Shown here in pieces: positions 1 to 9,243 of a stretch of 64,000 bases of DNA. The translations under genes and the position numbers were made by a program. How positions within the stretch are numbered: the stretch's first letter is position 1; each line of letters begins with the position of its first letter. Origin of the DNA: DATHWB01 sp040880725 (GTDB taxonomy: Bacteria; Actinomycetota; Acidimicrobiia; Spongiisociales; ZC4RG35); NCBI GenBank assembly GCA_040880725.1, contig JBBDHV010000031.1, positions 45,040-109,039 of the forward strand, written 5' to 3'. The notes under the pieces were generated by a model. The model did not search any database and was not told the origin of the DNA. It worked only from the letters and a program-made list of their open reading frames with translations.

Positions 1-100
1 GTCGGCGGGCTGCGACGATTTCCCCGACTCGTCGATTGACTTTCGTGGACTCGGCGACGCGGTCGAGTGTTTCCCGGAGACGATCGTCCAGGTCGTTCAT
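1..100 (-). CDS. Hypothetical protein coupled to sigma factor, 5' part only
   Basis: The ATG at 100..98 overlaps the TGA of the upstream sigma factor as ATGA, and the frame stays open to the window edge for 33 codons. The visible N-terminus (MNDLDDRLRETLDRVAEST) is hydrophilic and charged with no membrane segment. Genes translationally coupled to ECF sigma factors are often anti-sigma factors or cognate membrane regulators. That role is inferred from position only, because too little sequence is present to assign a family. Confidence 0.6.
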   Translation of the reverse strand, partial: MNDLDDRLRETLDRVAESTKVNRRVGEIVAARR

Positions 101-609
101 GTGCTCAGTTCCCTCCTCATTGACAGGTGTCCCCGATGGATCAGGGAGCGGACGGTGGGTGGACGTACGTGCATCACCTCGGCGATCTCGTCGACTGACA
201 GATCGGCGTAATAGCGCAGGACAAGGGCAGTTCGTCGCTTGACCGGGATTCGTGACAAGGCAATCCAGACTTGGTCGAGCTCCGGCGGGAGGTCGGCGGT
301 GGAAGCGTCCATCGGATGCCTTGCTTCGAGGACGCGGCGCCTCACGACCGACCTCGACCGGTTGACGACCGCTCGATACAAGTAGCCGTGGTGGTCGTCG
401 ATCCGGTCCCACCTTCGGTAGGCAGCCACGAACACGTCGTGCACCACGTCCTCGGCCGCTGAGTTGGAACTCGTGATCAGGTGAGCCAGCCGCACCAAAC
501 GGGGCAGCGCGGACTCGTAGACCTCTCGGAACCCGCCGACAGTCTGCTCAGCGTCGAACCCGTCGCCGATCCATGGCGAGGCTGGAGTCGCCGCCTTTTT
601 CGTGCTCAT
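97..609 (-). CDS. ECF RNA polymerase sigma factor, SigE-like
   Basis: This is a sigma-70 family extracytoplasmic-function sigma factor of about 170 residues that would direct RNA polymerase to a specialised promoter set. Region 2 (about residues 25-90) contains the helix AAEDVVHDVFVAAYRRW, which matches the core-binding and -10 recognition helices. Region 4 (about 115-165) contains RTALVLRYYADLSVDEIAEVM followed by PPTVRSLIHRG, the -35-binding helix-turn-helix. Domain 3 is absent, as in ECF factors. I chose the ATG at 609; a GTG at 624 would add five residues and neither has a convincing ribosome-binding site. The stop overlaps the next gene by four bases, so the two are co-transcribed. Confidence 0.9.
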   Translation of the reverse strand: MSTKKAATPASPWIGDGFDAEQTVGGFREVYESALPRLVRLAHLITSSNSAAEDVVHDVFVAAYRRWDRIDDHHGYLYRAVVNRSRSVVRRRVLEARHPMDASTADLPPELDQVWIALSRIPVKRRTALVLRYYADLSVDEIAEVMHVRPPTVRSLIHRGHLSMRRELST

Positions 610-732
610 ACCCTCACGACGCACAAGTCATCGAGAATGTTGCAGGCAGTTTCCAAGCAGCAGCACGAATCCAGGGAATCAGCGCCTCTCAGGTCACCCG
701 CACTCGCTCTCCGTTTGAACTCGGCCACGACA

Positions 733-1116
733 TCATTGGTGGTGTCTGCGCGTGTCGTGCCGGTGTGACCCGTGGGCTTTCCACAGCAGGTAGATCGCCG
801 GTAGCTGCGTGACGCCGTATGCGAAATGGGCGAGGTGGTGGCCGAGACTCTGGTCAGGCACGAAAGGCCACACGGGAAGCGGGACGATGCTGAGGATGGC
901 GCCGACCAGGAGGTTGATGCCGATCCAGACGAGGGTGGCCCACCACAGTGTTCGGCTCCGGTCGAACCACCACCAGCCCATGAGCGCGATGGTGGGCAGG
1001 ACTGCACTGGCGGTCTCGGGCGACGCGGTTCCCATTCCCTCGGTCACGTTGTGAAACCAGGCTCCGACCGCGGCGATCGCCAGGGCACCGACCATCGATT
1101 CACGTCGTGCCGTCAT
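733..1116 (-). CDS. Small integral membrane protein, unknown function
   Basis: About 127 residues with four hydrophobic segments: around ALAIAAVGAW, TIALMGWWWF, LVWIGINLLVGAILSIVPL and AYGVTQLPAIYLLW. The tail is His/Arg-rich and probably cytosolic. I chose the ATG at 1116 because GGAG lies about eight bases upstream; an ATG at 1149 is the alternative. Upstream, this frame continues open through the antisense of the neighbouring hydrolase, which I treat as non-coding. It is divergent from the hydrolase at 1246. I do not recognise a named family. Confidence 0.65.
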   Translation of the reverse strand: MTARRESMVGALAIAAVGAWFHNVTEGMGTASPETASAVLPTIALMGWWWFDRSRTLWWATLVWIGINLLVGAILSIVPLPVWPFVPDQSLGHHLAHFAYGVTQLPAIYLLWKAHGSHRHDTRRHHQ

Positions 1117-1245
1117 CGGCACTTTCTCCAGTGCGGCGGGATGAGACATGGCGTTGTTCCAGAGATCGACGAGTGAGCGGTCGAGGCCCGTTCTCGGCCC
1201 CCCTCGTATGGTGGCACTCACGACACACGACATGTGGGAGAGCGG

Positions 1246-2076
1246 ATGAGCAGCCAGCGCACGCATCACGGGACTTCCACCGACGGCGTCAGCATCGGCG
1301 GGACCGTGCACGGCCAAGGGCCGCCGCTCGTGTTCTGGCACGGTGCCTATGGCGATGGCGACCTTGATTGGCAGGCCCTGCTGCCGCATCTCACAGACCG
1401 GTTCACGTGCCATTTGCCGAGTTGGCGAGGCCGTGGCCTCAGTGGCGACCATCCCGACCTCAGCTACGGCCGGCGCGTCGACGACGTCCTCGCCTACGTC
1501 GACAGTCTCGAGGAACCGACTGGACTCGTGGCCTGGTCCGGCGGTGCCAGCCCGGCTCTTGCCGCCGCGGCCCAGTCCGATGCGGTGAACGCCGTGGCCC
1601 CTTTCGAGCCCACGATGGGAACCGTGATGGACGAGCACGACGGCGCGGCCATGCGCGTCGCCGTCGCCACCATGGGCGAACTGGCCGCACAGGGCAGGTT
1701 GACGGATGCACTACGCGCGGCCGCCGACTTTCCCTTCACCGACGAGGAGGTCGGCGTGGCCGAGGACACCGGCTACTTCGCGGCCGCGGGGCGCTACGTC
1801 CCGAACCTGCTCGACGCCTTTCGGCAATTGATGGACTACGAAGGCCCGGTCGCCGATGATCCTTCCGTGCTGGCCACGATCTCGGCGCCCGTGCTCGTGC
1901 TGCACGGGGCGGAGACGAAGCCTTTCTGGATCCGGAGCGCGCGACACGTCGCTGACCACGTCCCCAACGGTCGGATACAGGAGATCCCCACCGCCGGGCA
2001 CGCCGCCCCGCTGACCCATCCCGAGGCGCTCGCCGGAGCACTCACCGAGTTCTTCATGGTCGGCCGGGGAGGGTGA
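1246..2076 (+). CDS. Alpha/beta-fold hydrolase
   Basis: A 276-residue single-domain alpha/beta hydrolase. The oxyanion loop is seen as LVFWHGAYGDGD (about 26-37), the nucleophile elbow as VAWSGGA with Ser in an A-x-S-x-G context, and the catalytic His in AGHAAPLTHPE near the C-terminus. The usual catalytic Asp position reads VLHGAETKPFW, so the acid may be Glu. The ATG at 1246 is preceded by GGGAG at suitable distance and is preferred over the in-frame GTG at 1234. The substrate cannot be predicted; esterase, lactonase and haloperoxidase-like activities are all possible for this fold. Confidence 0.85.
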   Translation: MSSQRTHHGTSTDGVSIGGTVHGQGPPLVFWHGAYGDGDLDWQALLPHLTDRFTCHLPSWRGRGLSGDHPDLSYGRRVDDVLAYVDSLEEPTGLVAWSGGASPALAAAAQSDAVNAVAPFEPTMGTVMDEHDGAAMRVAVATMGELAAQGRLTDALRAAADFPFTDEEVGVAEDTGYFAAAGRYVPNLLDAFRQLMDYEGPVADDPSVLATISAPVLVLHGAETKPFWIRSARHVADHVPNGRIQEIPTAGHAAPLTHPEALAGALTEFFMVGRGG

Positions 2077-2145
2077 CGACGACCACGGGCATCTGGTTCG
2101 TTCCGGCGACGCGGTTCGCACCCACGGTGGGAACTGTCCCGATGG

Positions 2146-2613
2146 ATGGCGTTCATGGTTGATCGCAGTTGGTTCACCGGGCGGCGGCTCATCATCGGTC
2201 TCGGCATCGTTCTGACGGCCAGTGTGTTGGCGGTGTGGGTCTGGTGGACTGCACCCGACCGTGAACTCGCCGCCACCCTCAACGAGGTGGAGTTGCCCGC
2301 CGGCCTGACGTACCTCGGAGCCGAGCAGCAAGGGGATCGCATGTGCTTCTTCGACAACTGTCCTCGCCTCACCCGCTACTACGGGTCTGATCGCGAACCG
2401 ACCGAGCTGTCTGCTCTCGTGCAGGACGAGTTGCCGGAACTCGAGGAGAGTTCCCCCCTGGGATCGGTGTGCTCCTACCGGCTCAGGGATCTGTCTGGCC
2501 GTGCGGTATTTCTCCTTGTCCGGGAGCCGATCTCGGAGATTCCTCCGGAGAACGAAAATGATTTGATCGAATCACGCCCGTCGACATTCCACACCAGTCT
2601 GTCCTCTACCTGA
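2146..2613 (+). CDS. Membrane-anchored hypothetical protein
   Basis: About 155 residues. A single N-terminal transmembrane helix (LIIGLGIVLTASVLAVWVWW, about 14-33) is followed by an extracellular domain with three cysteines, two of them in MCFFDNCPRL and the third in GSVCSYRL. This could allow a disulfide outside the cell. The start may instead be the ATG at 2155; neither has a strong ribosome-binding site. It converges on the GNAT fragment. No family recognised. Confidence 0.6.
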   Translation: MAFMVDRSWFTGRRLIIGLGIVLTASVLAVWVWWTAPDRELAATLNEVELPAGLTYLGAEQQGDRMCFFDNCPRLTRYYGSDREPTELSALVQDELPELEESSPLGSVCSYRLRDLSGRAVFLLVREPISEIPPENENDLIESRPSTFHTSLSST

Positions 2614-2651
2614 CGATCCGCGGCTGATCGCCATGGGGGCCACCGGCCGTC

Positions 2652-3017
2652 TCACACCGTCAGGCGAACGACCCAGCGATGCTTGCCGATCATCCGATCC
2701 CGGGTGAATCCCAACTCCTGATAGGTCGACAACGCCCCGTTGAAGAGGAATCCTGCCGGAACCGAACCTGCAGGCTCCGGGTAGCCTTGCACGACGCCCC
2801 CTCCCAAATCGGCGATCAGGGTCAGTGCTCCGGAGAGAGCGTCGCGGGACACGCCTTGGCGCCGGTGTCCTCGCCGGACGTAGAAGCAGGCGATCCGCCA
2901 GTCGCGCTGGGTCGTCACGGTCTTTTCGTATGCAGCCCTGCTCTTGATTCTCGGAAGTTCGTCGAAAGGTCCGAACTGGCACCATCCCACGCCCGGGCGG
3001 TCTTTCCACGAACCCAA
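2652..3017 (-). CDS. GNAT family acetyltransferase, apparently N-terminally truncated
   Basis: The 121 residues contain the core of a GNAT N-acetyltransferase: the beta4/acetyl-CoA pyrophosphate loop is VRRGHRRQGVSRDAL (about 48-62) and the C-terminus is YQELGFTRDRMIGKHRWVV. The segment GVGWCQFGPFDELPRIKSR matches the middle of a family that normally has some 60-70 further N-terminal residues (from family knowledge). Here the only in-frame start is a TTG at 3017. The upstream in-frame sequence runs to a TGA at 3113 without GNAT-like sequence. It may be a decaying gene or a short paralog. It lies divergent from glgB. Confidence 0.6.
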   Translation of the reverse strand: MGSWKDRPGVGWCQFGPFDELPRIKSRAAYEKTVTTQRDWRIACFYVRRGHRRQGVSRDALSGALTLIADLGGGVVQGYPEPAGSVPAGFLFNGALSTYQELGFTRDRMIGKHRWVVRLTV

Positions 3018-3134
3018 CTGGCTCGCCCCCGGTGAGCAAGCGTGCCTGTTTCGGATCTGTCCCGCCGGGGTAGTGCAACCTCGGGCATCCCGAAAGGACC
3101 GGGAAATGTCTCATTGACCAAATTCGAGGATGAG

Positions 3135-5030
3135 ATGACCCCGACAAGCGGCATCAATCAACTTTCTGCACACGATTTGCACCTCTGGAACGAGGGCACC
3201 CACCACCGTGCCTACCGGATGCTCGGCGCGCACCTGCGACCCGACGGGTCCGGCGCGGACTTCGCCGTGTGGGCTCCCAGCGCTCGGTCGGTGTCGGTTG
3301 TCGGGGACTTCAACGACTGGTCGCCACACTCGCTCGAGCCGACCGGATCCTCCGGCATCTGGGCGGGTTTCGTGGATGGGGCGACCAGGGGCCAGGTCTA
3401 CAAGTATTCGATCGAGACCCCCGCCGGTCAGGTCCTCGAGAAGGCCGATCCGTTTGGCTTCCTGCATGAGACGCCTCCGGCCACCGGATCGCGGATCTGG
3501 GACCTGGAGTATGAGTGGGACGACGCCGCGTGGATGGACTCTCGCGCGGACCGGCAAAGACTGGACGCTCCCATCAGTGTCTATGAGGTGCACCTCGGGT
3601 CATGGATGCGCCGTCCCGAGGACGGCCGGTCGCTCGGTTATCGCGAGATTGCGCCGCACCTCGTGGACCACCTCATCGACAAGGGTTTCACTCATGTGGA
3701 GCTGCTTCCGATCATGGAACATCCGTTCTATGGATCCTGGGGCTATCAGACGACGGGTCACTTTGCGCCGACGAGCCGCTACGGCACGCCCCAAGACTTC
3801 ATGTTCCTCGTCGATCGCCTGCATCAGGCAGGCATCGGCGTCATCCTCGACTGGGTCCCGTCGCATTTTCCTGCTGACGCCCACGGGCTGGCCCTCTTCG
3901 ACGGTACGCACCTGTTCGAACACGCTGACCCCAAACAGGGATTTCATCCCGATTGGCACTCGGCGATCTTCAATTACGGCCGGTCCGAGGTTGCCTCGTT
4001 TCTGATCTCGAGCGCCATGTTCTGGCTGGACCGCTATCACGTGGACGGAATCCGCGTCGATGCCGTCGCCTCGATGCTCTACCTGGACTATTCCCGCTCG
4101 GAGGGTGAGTGGGTGCCGAACGAGTTCGGTGGCAATGAGAATCTGGAGGCGATCGACTTCCTCCGTCGACTCAACGAGGCCGTATACGGCGAGTATCCCG
4201 ACATCCAGATGATCGCCGAGGAATCCACCTCGTGGCCGATGGTGTCGCGGCCCACCTTCCTCGGTGGACTGGGCTTTGGCATGAAGTGGGATATGGGTTG
4301 GATGCACGACACCCTGTCGTACATCCAGCACGAGCCGATCCACCGGCGCTACCACCATCACGAGTTCACCTTCCGCATGGTGTACGCGTTCAGCGAGAAC
4401 TTCATGCTTCCGCTCTCCCACGACGAGGTCGTGCACGGGAAGGGCTCTCTGATCGGGAAGATGCCGGGCGACGAGTGGCAGCAGTTCGCCAACCTGCGAC
4501 TTCTGCTGGGGGTGATGTGGACACAGCCGGGCAAGAAGCTGCTGTTCATGGGCTCCGAGTTCGCCCAGTGGTCGGAGTGGAACCACGATGCCGGCCTCGA
4601 CTGGCACCTGCTCGACGGTCTCCGTCATGCCGGGGTGGCGTCACTCGTCTCCGATCTCAACCGCGTCTACCGGGAGGTGCCCGCCCTGCACGGTGCAGAC
4701 TGCGAGAGCGACGGTTTCGAATGGATCGACGCCAACGACGCCGACGCCAGTGTCTTCACGTTCCTGCGCCGTTCCCGTGACGGGGACCTCGTGGTCGTCG
4801 CAGTCAACGCCACCCCGATACCCCGCCACCAGTACCGCATCGGCATTCCGGAAACCGGGACCTGGGACGAGATCCTGAACACGGACGCTACGCAGTACGG
4901 GGGCAGCGGACAGGGGAACCTGGGATCAGTCGAGAGCGGGCCGTTGGCGCTTCCCCGCCACGGACGGCCGAACAGCCTCGATCTGGTGCTTCCGCCCCTG
5001 AGCGTGGTCGCCCTGCGGCGTCGGCGATGA
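3135..5030 (+). CDS. glgB: 1,4-alpha-glucan branching enzyme
   Basis: GlgB (GH13_9) cuts an alpha-1,4 chain and re-attaches it by an alpha-1,6 bond, giving branched glucan in the cytosol. The 631-residue protein begins with a CBM48 domain (GADFAVWAPSARSVSVVGDFNDW), followed by the GH13 barrel. The nucleophile is D309 (DGIRVDAVASMLYLDY), the acid/base E362 (MIAEESTSW) and the third carboxylate D430 (LSHDEVVHGKGSL). It lacks the extra N-terminal module of about 100 residues found in longer GlgB forms. The ATG at 3135 has GAGG five bases upstream. It is the first gene of the glucan/trehalose operon and its stop overlaps treZ as ATGA. Confidence 0.95.
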   Translation: MTPTSGINQLSAHDLHLWNEGTHHRAYRMLGAHLRPDGSGADFAVWAPSARSVSVVGDFNDWSPHSLEPTGSSGIWAGFVDGATRGQVYKYSIETPAGQVLEKADPFGFLHETPPATGSRIWDLEYEWDDAAWMDSRADRQRLDAPISVYEVHLGSWMRRPEDGRSLGYREIAPHLVDHLIDKGFTHVELLPIMEHPFYGSWGYQTTGHFAPTSRYGTPQDFMFLVDRLHQAGIGVILDWVPSHFPADAHGLALFDGTHLFEHADPKQGFHPDWHSAIFNYGRSEVASFLISSAMFWLDRYHVDGIRVDAVASMLYLDYSRSEGEWVPNEFGGNENLEAIDFLRRLNEAVYGEYPDIQMIAEESTSWPMVSRPTFLGGLGFGMKWDMGWMHDTLSYIQHEPIHRRYHHHEFTFRMVYAFSENFMLPLSHDEVVHGKGSLIGKMPGDEWQQFANLRLLLGVMWTQPGKKLLFMGSEFAQWSEWNHDAGLDWHLLDGLRHAGVASLVSDLNRVYREVPALHGADCESDGFEWIDANDADASVFTFLRRSRDGDLVVVAVNATPIPRHQYRIGIPETGTWDEILNTDATQYGGSGQGNLGSVESGPLALPRHGRPNSLDLVLPPLSVVALRRRR

Positions 5031-6838
5031 GACCAGGCGTGACGTGGTCCGCGGAACACAGCCGTGCTCGGGTGTGGGCTCCCCACGCCGACCGCGTGGA
5101 GTTGCAGTGGTCGACTGCCGCTCAGCTGACTCCCCTCGAACCGAAGGAACAGGGATGGTTCGAGGCGGACCTCGAAGACGTCGCCCCGGGTGACAGATAT
5201 GTGGTCCGACTGGACGGCGGTGCGGGATTGCCTGATCCGGCCTCCCTCTCCCAGCCCGACGGCGTGCACGGGCCTTCCCAAGTCGTGGACTTGTCGCTCA
5301 ACTGGACCGATGACGAGTGGCGCAACCCGCCGTTGCACGAGCACGTCATCTACGAACTCCACGTGGGAACCTTCACCCCGGCCGGCACCTTCGATGGCGT
5401 CATCGACCGCCTGGCCCATCTCGTGGATCTCGGCGTGACGGCTGTCGAGCTCATGCCGGTGGCCCAGTTCCCGGGGACGCGGAACTGGGGGTACGACGGA
5501 GTGGACCTGTACGCGGTCCAGAACTCATACGGAGGACCGCATGGCCTGGCCCGGTTGGTCGATGCCTGTCACGGCGCGGGCCTCGCAGTCATTCTCGACG
5601 TCGTGTACAACCACCTCGGTCCGGAAGGCAACTACCTGCGACAGTTCGGGCCATACTTCACGGATCGCTATCAGACGCCGTGGGGTGAGGCGGTGAACCT
5701 GGACGGGCCCGGGTCCGATCATGTGCGTTCATTTCTCTTGGAGAACGCGCTGTTGTGGACCGAACAGTTCCATGTCGACGGACTCCGGCTGGATGCGGTG
5801 CATGCCATGTTCGACCGTTCTGCCCGGCCGTTCCTGCGCGAACTGGCGGACTCCGTGCATTCCCGCACCGAATCGCAGGACCGTCAGGTGTATCTGATCG
5901 CGGAGAGTTCGTCGAATGACCCCACCCTCGTGGAGGCACGCGCGGTCGGGGGCCAGGATCTGGCTGCCGCCTGGAACGACGACTTTCACCATGCCCTACA
6001 CGTGACCCTGACCGGCGAGACGGCTCGGTACTACGCCGACTTCGCTGATCCGGTCGAAGACCTCGCGACCGGGATCTCCGACGGCTACATCATCTCCGGC
6101 CGGTACTCGGCCTACCGGGGGCGGCGCCACGGTGCGTCGTCGCGGCACCTCCCACGCTCGTCGCTGGTGGTGTTCGCCCAGAACCACGACCAGATCGGCA
6201 ACCGGGCCCAGGGCGAGCGCCTCTCGATCCTCGTCGACCCGGCCCGCCAGCGGTTTGCCGCCGCCGTCACCCTCCTTTCGCCGTGGGTGCCGATGCTGTT
6301 CCAGGGTGAGGAATGGGGCGAGACGCGACCGTTCGCATACTTCATCGATCACGGCGACGACGCGCTGTCCCTGGCCGTGCGCCAGGGTCGGAGCCAAGAG
6401 TTCGCAGGATTCATCGCACCCGGCGAGGAGGTCCCTGATCCTGCCGCTCCGTCCACTTTCGAAAACTCAAAACTCGACTGGGACTCGATCGCACATCAGG
6501 AGCACCGTCCCACCCTGGAACTCCACAAGGCCTTGATCAGCGTGCGGCATCGGCACCATGCGCTGGCCGACCCCGACCCGGCGTCTCACACGGCTTCCCG
6601 GACCGGCTCGGTCATCACCGTCGAGTCGAGCGCAGGAAACCAACGTGTGGTGACCGTGTGCAACGCCGCGGCACAACGTGGGACGGGCCGCCTACCGCCC
6701 GGCAGGTGGCGCCGGCTCATCGACACCTCCGATCGGCAGTTTGGTGGCGGTGGGTCGCGGACACCGGCGAGCTGTGACGGAGGCGAGTTCGATCTAGACC
6801 CCTGGGGATGCGTTGCTTATGAGGAGACACACCCATGA
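5027..6838 (+). CDS. treZ: Malto-oligosyltrehalose trehalohydrolase
   Basis: TreZ (GH13_10) hydrolyses the alpha-1,4 bond next to the terminal trehalosyl unit made by TreY, releasing free trehalose. The 603 residues carry an N-terminal beta-sandwich (ARVWAPHADRVELQW) and a catalytic barrel with nucleophile D256 (GLRLDAVHAMF), acid/base E293 (LIAESSS) and D388 (FAQNHDQIGNRAQGERLS). The segment MLFQGEEWGETRPFAYFIDH is typical of TreZ and distinguishes it from GlgB. The start ATG overlaps the glgB stop and its own stop overlaps the next start, so translation is probably coupled. Confidence 0.95.
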   Translation: MRPGVTWSAEHSRARVWAPHADRVELQWSTAAQLTPLEPKEQGWFEADLEDVAPGDRYVVRLDGGAGLPDPASLSQPDGVHGPSQVVDLSLNWTDDEWRNPPLHEHVIYELHVGTFTPAGTFDGVIDRLAHLVDLGVTAVELMPVAQFPGTRNWGYDGVDLYAVQNSYGGPHGLARLVDACHGAGLAVILDVVYNHLGPEGNYLRQFGPYFTDRYQTPWGEAVNLDGPGSDHVRSFLLENALLWTEQFHVDGLRLDAVHAMFDRSARPFLRELADSVHSRTESQDRQVYLIAESSSNDPTLVEARAVGGQDLAAAWNDDFHHALHVTLTGETARYYADFADPVEDLATGISDGYIISGRYSAYRGRRHGASSRHLPRSSLVVFAQNHDQIGNRAQGERLSILVDPARQRFAAAVTLLSPWVPMLFQGEEWGETRPFAYFIDHGDDALSLAVRQGRSQEFAGFIAPGEEVPDPAAPSTFENSKLDWDSIAHQEHRPTLELHKALISVRHRHHALADPDPASHTASRTGSVITVESSAGNQRVVTVCNAAAQRGTGRLPPGRWRRLIDTSDRQFGGGGSRTPASCDGGEFDLDPWGCVAYEETHP

Positions 6839-9243
6839 AGCGGGCAATCTGCATTCACGGCCACTTCTATCAGCCCCCGCGGGAGAATCCCTGGCTGGAG
6901 GACATCGAACTTCAGGACTCTGCCTACCCGTATCACGACTGGAACGAACGGATCACTGCCGAGTGCTACGCCCCGAATGCCCGGAGTCGAATCGTCGACG
7001 AACAGGGGTTCATTCTGCGGGTCGTCTCGAATTACGAGCGGATGAGCTTCAACTTCGGTCCCACGCTTCTGGCGTGGATGGAGCATGCCGCACCCGACGT
7101 GTACGCAGAGGTCATCGCGGCAGACGCCCGGGGTGCCGGCCACTTCGGCGGTCATGGGCCCGCCATTTCCCAGGTTTACGGGCACGTGATCATGCCCCTG
7201 GCGTCGCGTCGTGACAAGGAGACCCAGATCCGGTGGGGGATCGAGGACTTCCGGCACCGTTTCGGGCGCGACCCCGAAGGGATGTGGCTGCCCGAGACCG
7301 CCGTGGACCTGGAGACTCTCGATCTGATGGCTCAGCAAGGACTCGCGTTCACCATCCTCGAACCGAATCAGATCTCCGCCGTCAGGCCAGTCGGACTCGA
7401 GGACTGGTCCGATGTCTCCGGGGGCCGAGTCGACCCGACGCGGCCGTATCTGGTCCGTCTCCCCGAGGGGCGGTCGATCGCGGTCTTCGTGTACGACGGA
7501 CCTGTTTCCCAGGGCATCGCATTCGAAGGTCTTCTCGACGACGGTGACAAGTACGCGGACCGTCTCTTGGGGCTCTTCGGGGGCGATGATCACCCCCAAC
7601 TGGTCAACGTCGCCACTGACGGCGAGACGTACGGGCATCATCAGGAACACGGCGACATGGCACTCGCTTGGGCCCTCGAACGCATCGACGCCGAACCGAC
7701 GGTCGATTTGACGGTTCATGGGCAATGGCTGGAGCTGCATCCACCCACCCACGAGGCCCTGATCGTCGAGAACACGGCTTGGAGCTGTGTGCATGGGGTG
7801 GACCGGTGGCGCACCGACTGCGGCTGCTCATCGGGAATGCGGCCGGACTGGCACCAACGGTGGCGCGCCCCTCTGCGCGAGGCGCTCGATTGGTTACGGA
7901 GCGAACTGGACCCGGCCTTCGAGGCAGCCGGGTCCGAGGTCTTCGGTGACCCGTGGGACGCGCGCAATGCCTACATCGGACCCATCCTCGATCGGGCATC
8001 GACCGACGCCTTCCTCGAGACATGGATGGGGCGTGGTCCGGATCATGCGGAGGCGGTCAGGGCGCTCCGGCTGATGGAACTGCAGCGGCACGCCATGCTG
8101 ATGTACACCTCCTGCGGCTGGTTCTTCGACGAGCTCTCCGGCATCGAAACCGTGCAGGTCATCGAGTATGCGGCCCGAGCCATCCAGCTCGCCAAGGAGG
8201 CACTCGATCTCGATCTCGAAGAAGGTTTCGTCCGCCGTCTCTCCGCCGCCGAGAGCAACGTGGCCGAGCTGGGGGACGGAGGCGCAGTCTTCACGCGTCT
8301 CGTACGTCCGTCCCGCGTCACCTTGGCGGGCGTTGCCGCGCACTATGCGGTGACGTCGATGTTCGAAGACGTCGACGACGAAACCGAGGTTAGGGCTTTC
8401 GATCTGATCCGCACCGACCATCGATTCGACGCGTCCGGGCCGTGGCAGCTGGGCGCCGGCCGGGTTGCGGTGTCTTCCCAGATCACCCGGGAACGAGCGG
8501 AGATGATCTACGGGGTTCTCCATTTCGGCGATCACAACCTGACAGGCGGCACCAAACCGGCGGGGCCTCCGCGCCGCTACAAAGAGCTGGTCGACAGGAT
8601 CTTCGCCCCGTTCGAGCAAGGCGACCTCCCTGCCACTCTCCGGGAACTCGACTCGTTCTTCGGATCCCATCGCTACACACTGGCCAGCCTGTTCCGAGAC
8701 GAACGGCAGACGATCGTGAACCGGATCATCGAGGCGACAGTCGAAGACGTCGCCGAGCAGTCTCGGTCGGCCTACGAGGGCAGAGTTCCCCTGTTGCGGT
8801 TCCTGACGTCCCTTGGAGTGCCCCTGCCCGACGAATTGACGTCCACGGCCCGGATGGTTCTCAACCGCGACCTGTCCCAACGTCTCTCTGATCCTGATCT
8901 GGATCCCGGCCAGGTCGCGCGCTTGCTCGAAGACGCCGTCCAACTGGGGGTGTCACTCGATCGGGAGGGGCTTGGCTTCAAGCTCGCGAAGACCATCGAG
9001 AGCACGCTTGCCGAACTCGAGGAAGCCCCCGCCGACCTGTCCCTGGTCGGTCGGGCCACGGCGCTGGTCGAACTCTCCCAAAGGACGCAACTCGAGGTCG
9101 ATCTGACCGCCTCCCAGGACATCTTCTTCCGCCTGAAGGAGGCCGTCTTCGCAGAGATGACCACCCGCACATCGGGTCGGGCGCGGCGCTGGGAGGCCGG
9201 CTTCCGGGAACTCGGCGCGGTGCTGAAGGTACGAGTCGACTGA
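6835..9243 (+). CDS. GH57-type glycoside hydrolase with DUF3536
   Basis: An 802-residue cytosolic protein. The N-terminal half is a GH57-type barrel: it opens with AICIHGHFYQPPRENPWLED, carries GMWLPETAVD (Glu at the GH57 nucleophile position) near residue 146, and has VATDGETYGHHQEHG (Asp at the acid/base position) near 260. The C-terminal half, beginning around a Cys-rich turn (DCGCSSG), is the helical DUF3536 region. GH57 enzymes act on alpha-glucans (amylase, amylopullulanase, branching enzyme, 4-alpha-glucanotransferase), but the DUF3536 subgroup has no activity I can name. Its place between treZ and treY, with four-base and one-base overlaps, argues for a role in making or trimming the glucan used by TreY or GlgB. 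Confidence 0.85.
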   Translation: MKRAICIHGHFYQPPRENPWLEDIELQDSAYPYHDWNERITAECYAPNARSRIVDEQGFILRVVSNYERMSFNFGPTLLAWMEHAAPDVYAEVIAADARGAGHFGGHGPAISQVYGHVIMPLASRRDKETQIRWGIEDFRHRFGRDPEGMWLPETAVDLETLDLMAQQGLAFTILEPNQISAVRPVGLEDWSDVSGGRVDPTRPYLVRLPEGRSIAVFVYDGPVSQGIAFEGLLDDGDKYADRLLGLFGGDDHPQLVNVATDGETYGHHQEHGDMALAWALERIDAEPTVDLTVHGQWLELHPPTHEALIVENTAWSCVHGVDRWRTDCGCSSGMRPDWHQRWRAPLREALDWLRSELDPAFEAAGSEVFGDPWDARNAYIGPILDRASTDAFLETWMGRGPDHAEAVRALRLMELQRHAMLMYTSCGWFFDELSGIETVQVIEYAARAIQLAKEALDLDLEEGFVRRLSAAESNVAELGDGGAVFTRLVRPSRVTLAGVAAHYAVTSMFEDVDDETEVRAFDLIRTDHRFDASGPWQLGAGRVAVSSQITRERAEMIYGVLHFGDHNLTGGTKPAGPPRRYKELVDRIFAPFEQGDLPATLRELDSFFGSHRYTLASLFRDERQTIVNRIIEATVEDVAEQSRSAYEGRVPLLRFLTSLGVPLPDELTSTARMVLNRDLSQRLSDPDLDPGQVARLLEDAVQLGVSLDREGLGFKLAKTIESTLAELEEAPADLSLVGRATALVELSQRTQLEVDLTASQDIFFRLKEAVFAEMTTRTSGRARRWEAGFRELGAVLKVRVD

